Positions 41,840 to 43,576 of a stretch of 43,576 nt of DNA are shown one piece after another. The notes beneath the pieces are model-generated. The model made no database searches. It was not told where the DNA came from and saw nothing but the letters and a program-made list of their open reading frames with translations. Origin of the DNA: Deltaproteobacteria bacterium (GTDB lineage Bacteria > Desulfobacterota > Syntrophia > Syntrophales > UBA5619); assembly GCA_026388345.1 (NCBI GenBank), contig JAPLJY010000109.1, forward strand, positions 1 through 43,576, written 5' to 3'. How positions within the stretch are numbered: position 1 is the stretch's first letter; every line of letters starts with the position of its first letter. A program made the position numbers and the translations under genes.

Positions 41840-43576
41840 TCATGCCTGATGAACCTTGCTTCTTCTTTTCGTCGACCGGGCGGCGGCGCGGATGAGGGGT
41901 TCGGTGTATTTTCGATAGAGGTCGAAGAGGAACTTCAGCCGCTCCAACTCCGCTTTGAAACCTGCCGGGCGGTAGCAAAGATCGACGGCGGCGTCCAGTG
42001 CGCGGTGGGCGTCGAGGAGTTGCTTCGGCATCGCATCGGGATCGTAGAGATCGGCCAGTGTAGAATCGGCAAATTCGGTGCGGATGTCCAGGATTTTTTG
42101 CGCGGCTTTTGCGACCCGCTCCTGCCGGTCCGGTGTCGGCGTCTCCGGCCACGGGAAATTGTTGTAAACAAGGTTGTTCGAGTAGCGGTAATCGCTTTTC
42201 AATCGGCCGCAGACCTGGCGCATCCAGGCCATGTGCATGGCCGACGTGAGGACGCCGAAGTGCCACAGGGTTGCATTGGGAATAATTGAAACCGCATTAT
42301 TTACAATCACGTCCCTGGTTAAAAAACCCAGCGGAATATACTTTCTATGCTCAGAAGAAACCAACGGGACAAGGAGATAATCACTGCCCGTCTGACGGAT
42401 TTCGGCAAATAACGAAGGTATTTCGGCCTGTCTGACCGTCGCGGCCTTCTTGCTCTGCATCCGGAATTTTCTCACGGCCTCCACACGCCTCATGATTTCC
42501 GGCATTGTTCTGATTTCCCCTGGCGTAGCGTCTTTCAGCCAGAGGCACCAGCGGTTTTCGCCGTTGATGAACTCCTGCGAGCCGAGAATCCGCCGGACAT
42601 ACTTTTCCGCGCGGGGTTCTTTGTTCAAGAACTCGGATTTTTCGGCATCGGTCATGAACAAGTTGCCGCCGTCCACCGGTTTGTTGCCGAAAACCATCTC
42701 CGGCACGTTCTGCAACGGTCTGTTCCGGCTCGTAATCACAATATCATCAGCGTCAACGAGGTAAGGGTTAATATTCTGCGCGATGATTTCCATCGGCTCG
42801 CTTGTGGGCGTCTCGTAGTCGTAGAGGCGTTTGACCGGGGAGTCGAAAATCGCAAAGCCGATGACGACGCAATAGACGTGAGCAACGCCCCGGGCCTCGT
42901 TGGACCATTTGAATGTCCGGTGGGCAAAATGGATCTTCACGCCTTTGCCGAAGAGCCAGGGCCATAAAACGCCTGCTTGCTCGCCCTGGGTGATGGAGTT
43001 CGTGGAGACGAAGGCCGCCTCGATTTTCGTGCCCCGGATGTATTCGGCCGCCTTCATGTACCAGGTGCAGACATAATCCAGAACGCCGAGGCCGGTGAGG
43101 TTCGCGCCCAAAACCTGCATATCCGCCGTCTGCTGGGCGGTGCGGTTGTGTTTGCCTACGAAGGGCGGATTGCCGAGGATGAAAAGCGCTGCCTCTTTTT
43201 CGGTGGTTGCCGGTTTGGGAACGAGCGCCTCCCAGTCCATGCGCAGGGCGTTACCCTGGACGATATGGGCCGATTTTTTCAGGGGAAGGCGGGTGTAGGT
43301 CTGGCCGAACTCGGCCGAGAGCTCCATGTTCATCTGGTGGTCCGTGAGCCACAGGGCGACCTCGGCGATGCGGACGGGAAACTCCTCCAACTCGATCCCA
43401 TAGAAGGCGTCCACGTCGATCAGGGACAACAGGCTGATGTCCGTCTGCCATGTCTCCGCGAAACGGCCCCGCAATTTCCGCATCTGCTTGAGAACGGCGA
43501 TCTCCAGTCGGCGCAGCTCCCGGTAGGCGATGATGAGGAAGTTGCCGCAGCCGCAGGCGGGGTCGAAAAAACGCAG
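41840..43576 (-). CDS. N6-adenine DNA methyltransferase, MmeI-like (5' end outside window)
   Basis: At least 578 aa; the frame is open to the window edge and continues beyond it. SAM-binding motif I is FFDPACGCGNFLIIAYREL at the very edge (43535-43570), then IDVDAFYGIELEEFPVRIAE, and the catalytic motif IV ILGNPPFVGKH. The C-terminal half has recognition-domain features of the MmeI/type IIL group (SRNRPLQNVPEMVFGNKP, YLLVPLVSSEHRKYIPLGFL, NNLVYNNFPWPE). MmeI-type proteins carry an N-terminal nuclease domain, which would lie outside. A C-terminal basic tail ends the protein. Could be restriction-modification or BREX/DISARM-like; cannot be settled here. Confidence 0.9.
   Translation of the reverse strand: MRFFDPACGCGNFLIIAYRELRRLEIAVLKQMRKLRGRFAETWQTDISLLSLIDVDAFYGIELEEFPVRIAEVALWLTDHQMNMELSAEFGQTYTRLPLKKSAHIVQGNALRMDWEALVPKPATTEKEAALFILGNPPFVGKHNRTAQQTADMQVLGANLTGLGVLDYVCTWYMKAAEYIRGTKIEAAFVSTNSITQGEQAGVLWPWLFGKGVKIHFAHRTFKWSNEARGVAHVYCVVIGFAIFDSPVKRLYDYETPTSEPMEIIAQNINPYLVDADDIVITSRNRPLQNVPEMVFGNKPVDGGNLFMTDAEKSEFLNKEPRAEKYVRRILGSQEFINGENRWCLWLKDATPGEIRTMPEIMRRVEAVRKFRMQSKKAATVRQAEIPSLFAEIRQTGSDYLLVPLVSSEHRKYIPLGFLTRDVIVNNAVSIIPNATLWHFGVLTSAMHMAWMRQVCGRLKSDYRYSNNLVYNNFPWPETPTPDRQERVAKAAQKILDIRTEFADSTLADLYDPDAMPKQLLDAHRALDAAVDLCYRPAGFKAELERLKFLFDLYRKYTEPLIRAAARSTKRRSKVHQA

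Overview
The window looks like a chromosomal segment of an anaerobic, GC-rich member of the Desulfobacterota (old Deltaproteobacteria), most like the Syntrophus/Smithella type. This is inferred from the gene mix: a tripartite tricarboxylate transporter with an aconitase-type dehydratase, CoA-acylating aldehyde dehydrogenase, citrate-synthase-like enzymes and many redox-CxxC proteins. It also rests on dispersed palindromic repeats containing CAGGCTGTTGAAAAA-like ends. I see no rRNA, tRNA, CRISPR array or intact insertion sequence.

Layout. (1) 0-1.7 kb, minus: an outer-membrane TPR/beta-barrel protein of the Slam/DUF560 type. (2) 1.8-8.7 kb, plus: transketolase, a 227-bp palindromic element, glucose-6-phosphate isomerase, a YyaL-type thioredoxin-domain protein, then an overlapping MNT/HEPN pair whose HEPN member has lost the RNase residues. 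(3) 8.7-11.1 kb: NADP-isocitrate dehydrogenase (minus) and a divergent SDR gene with a C-terminal frameshift. (4) 11.1-20.1 kb, minus: a catabolic cassette read as GntR regulator, TctC, aconitase-family large and small subunits, HpcH/HpaI aldolase, TctB, TctA and an old-yellow-enzyme reductase. (5) 20.4-24.8 kb: NAD(P)HX repair enzyme, a secreted trypsin-like protease and a VKOR-thioredoxin fusion, bracketed by two inverted copies of a ~150-bp repeat. (6) 24.8-27.8 kb, minus: M29 aminopeptidase, DsbC-like isomerase, polyprenyl diphosphate synthase. (7) 28.0-29.5 kb, plus: an SMR exporter behind a promoter and attenuator-like leader, a C_GCAxxG_C_C protein and an EamA transporter remnant. (8) 29.5-33.0 kb, plus: a strong promoter with an overlapping palindrome drives two overlapping citrate-synthase-like genes and a CoA-acylating aldehyde dehydrogenase. 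(9) 33.1-35.7 kb, plus: two HAD hydrolases and a phosphonoacetate-hydrolase-like enzyme. (10) 36.1-41.5 kb, minus: a hybrid histidine kinase followed 3 nt later by a REC-GAF-HD-GYP regulator. (11) 41.8 kb to the edge, minus: an MmeI-like DNA methyltransferase cut by the window end.

How the genes fit together. The Tct cassette reads as uptake of a polycarboxylate, (de)hydration by the LeuCD-like pair, aldol cleavage releasing pyruvate or a related 2-oxoacid, and flavin-dependent enoate reduction, under a self-regulated GntR repressor. The best candidate for an undescribed system is the 29.5-33.0 kb operon. By eye its two citrate-synthase-fold proteins lack canonical catalytic residues (His/Asp in the first, all four in the second), and they are transcribed with an aldehyde dehydrogenase. 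The second is the MNT/HEPN pair with an intact nucleotidyltransferase motif but a HEPN partner reduced to its tyrosine. All domain calls come from reading the sequence; no database search was run.
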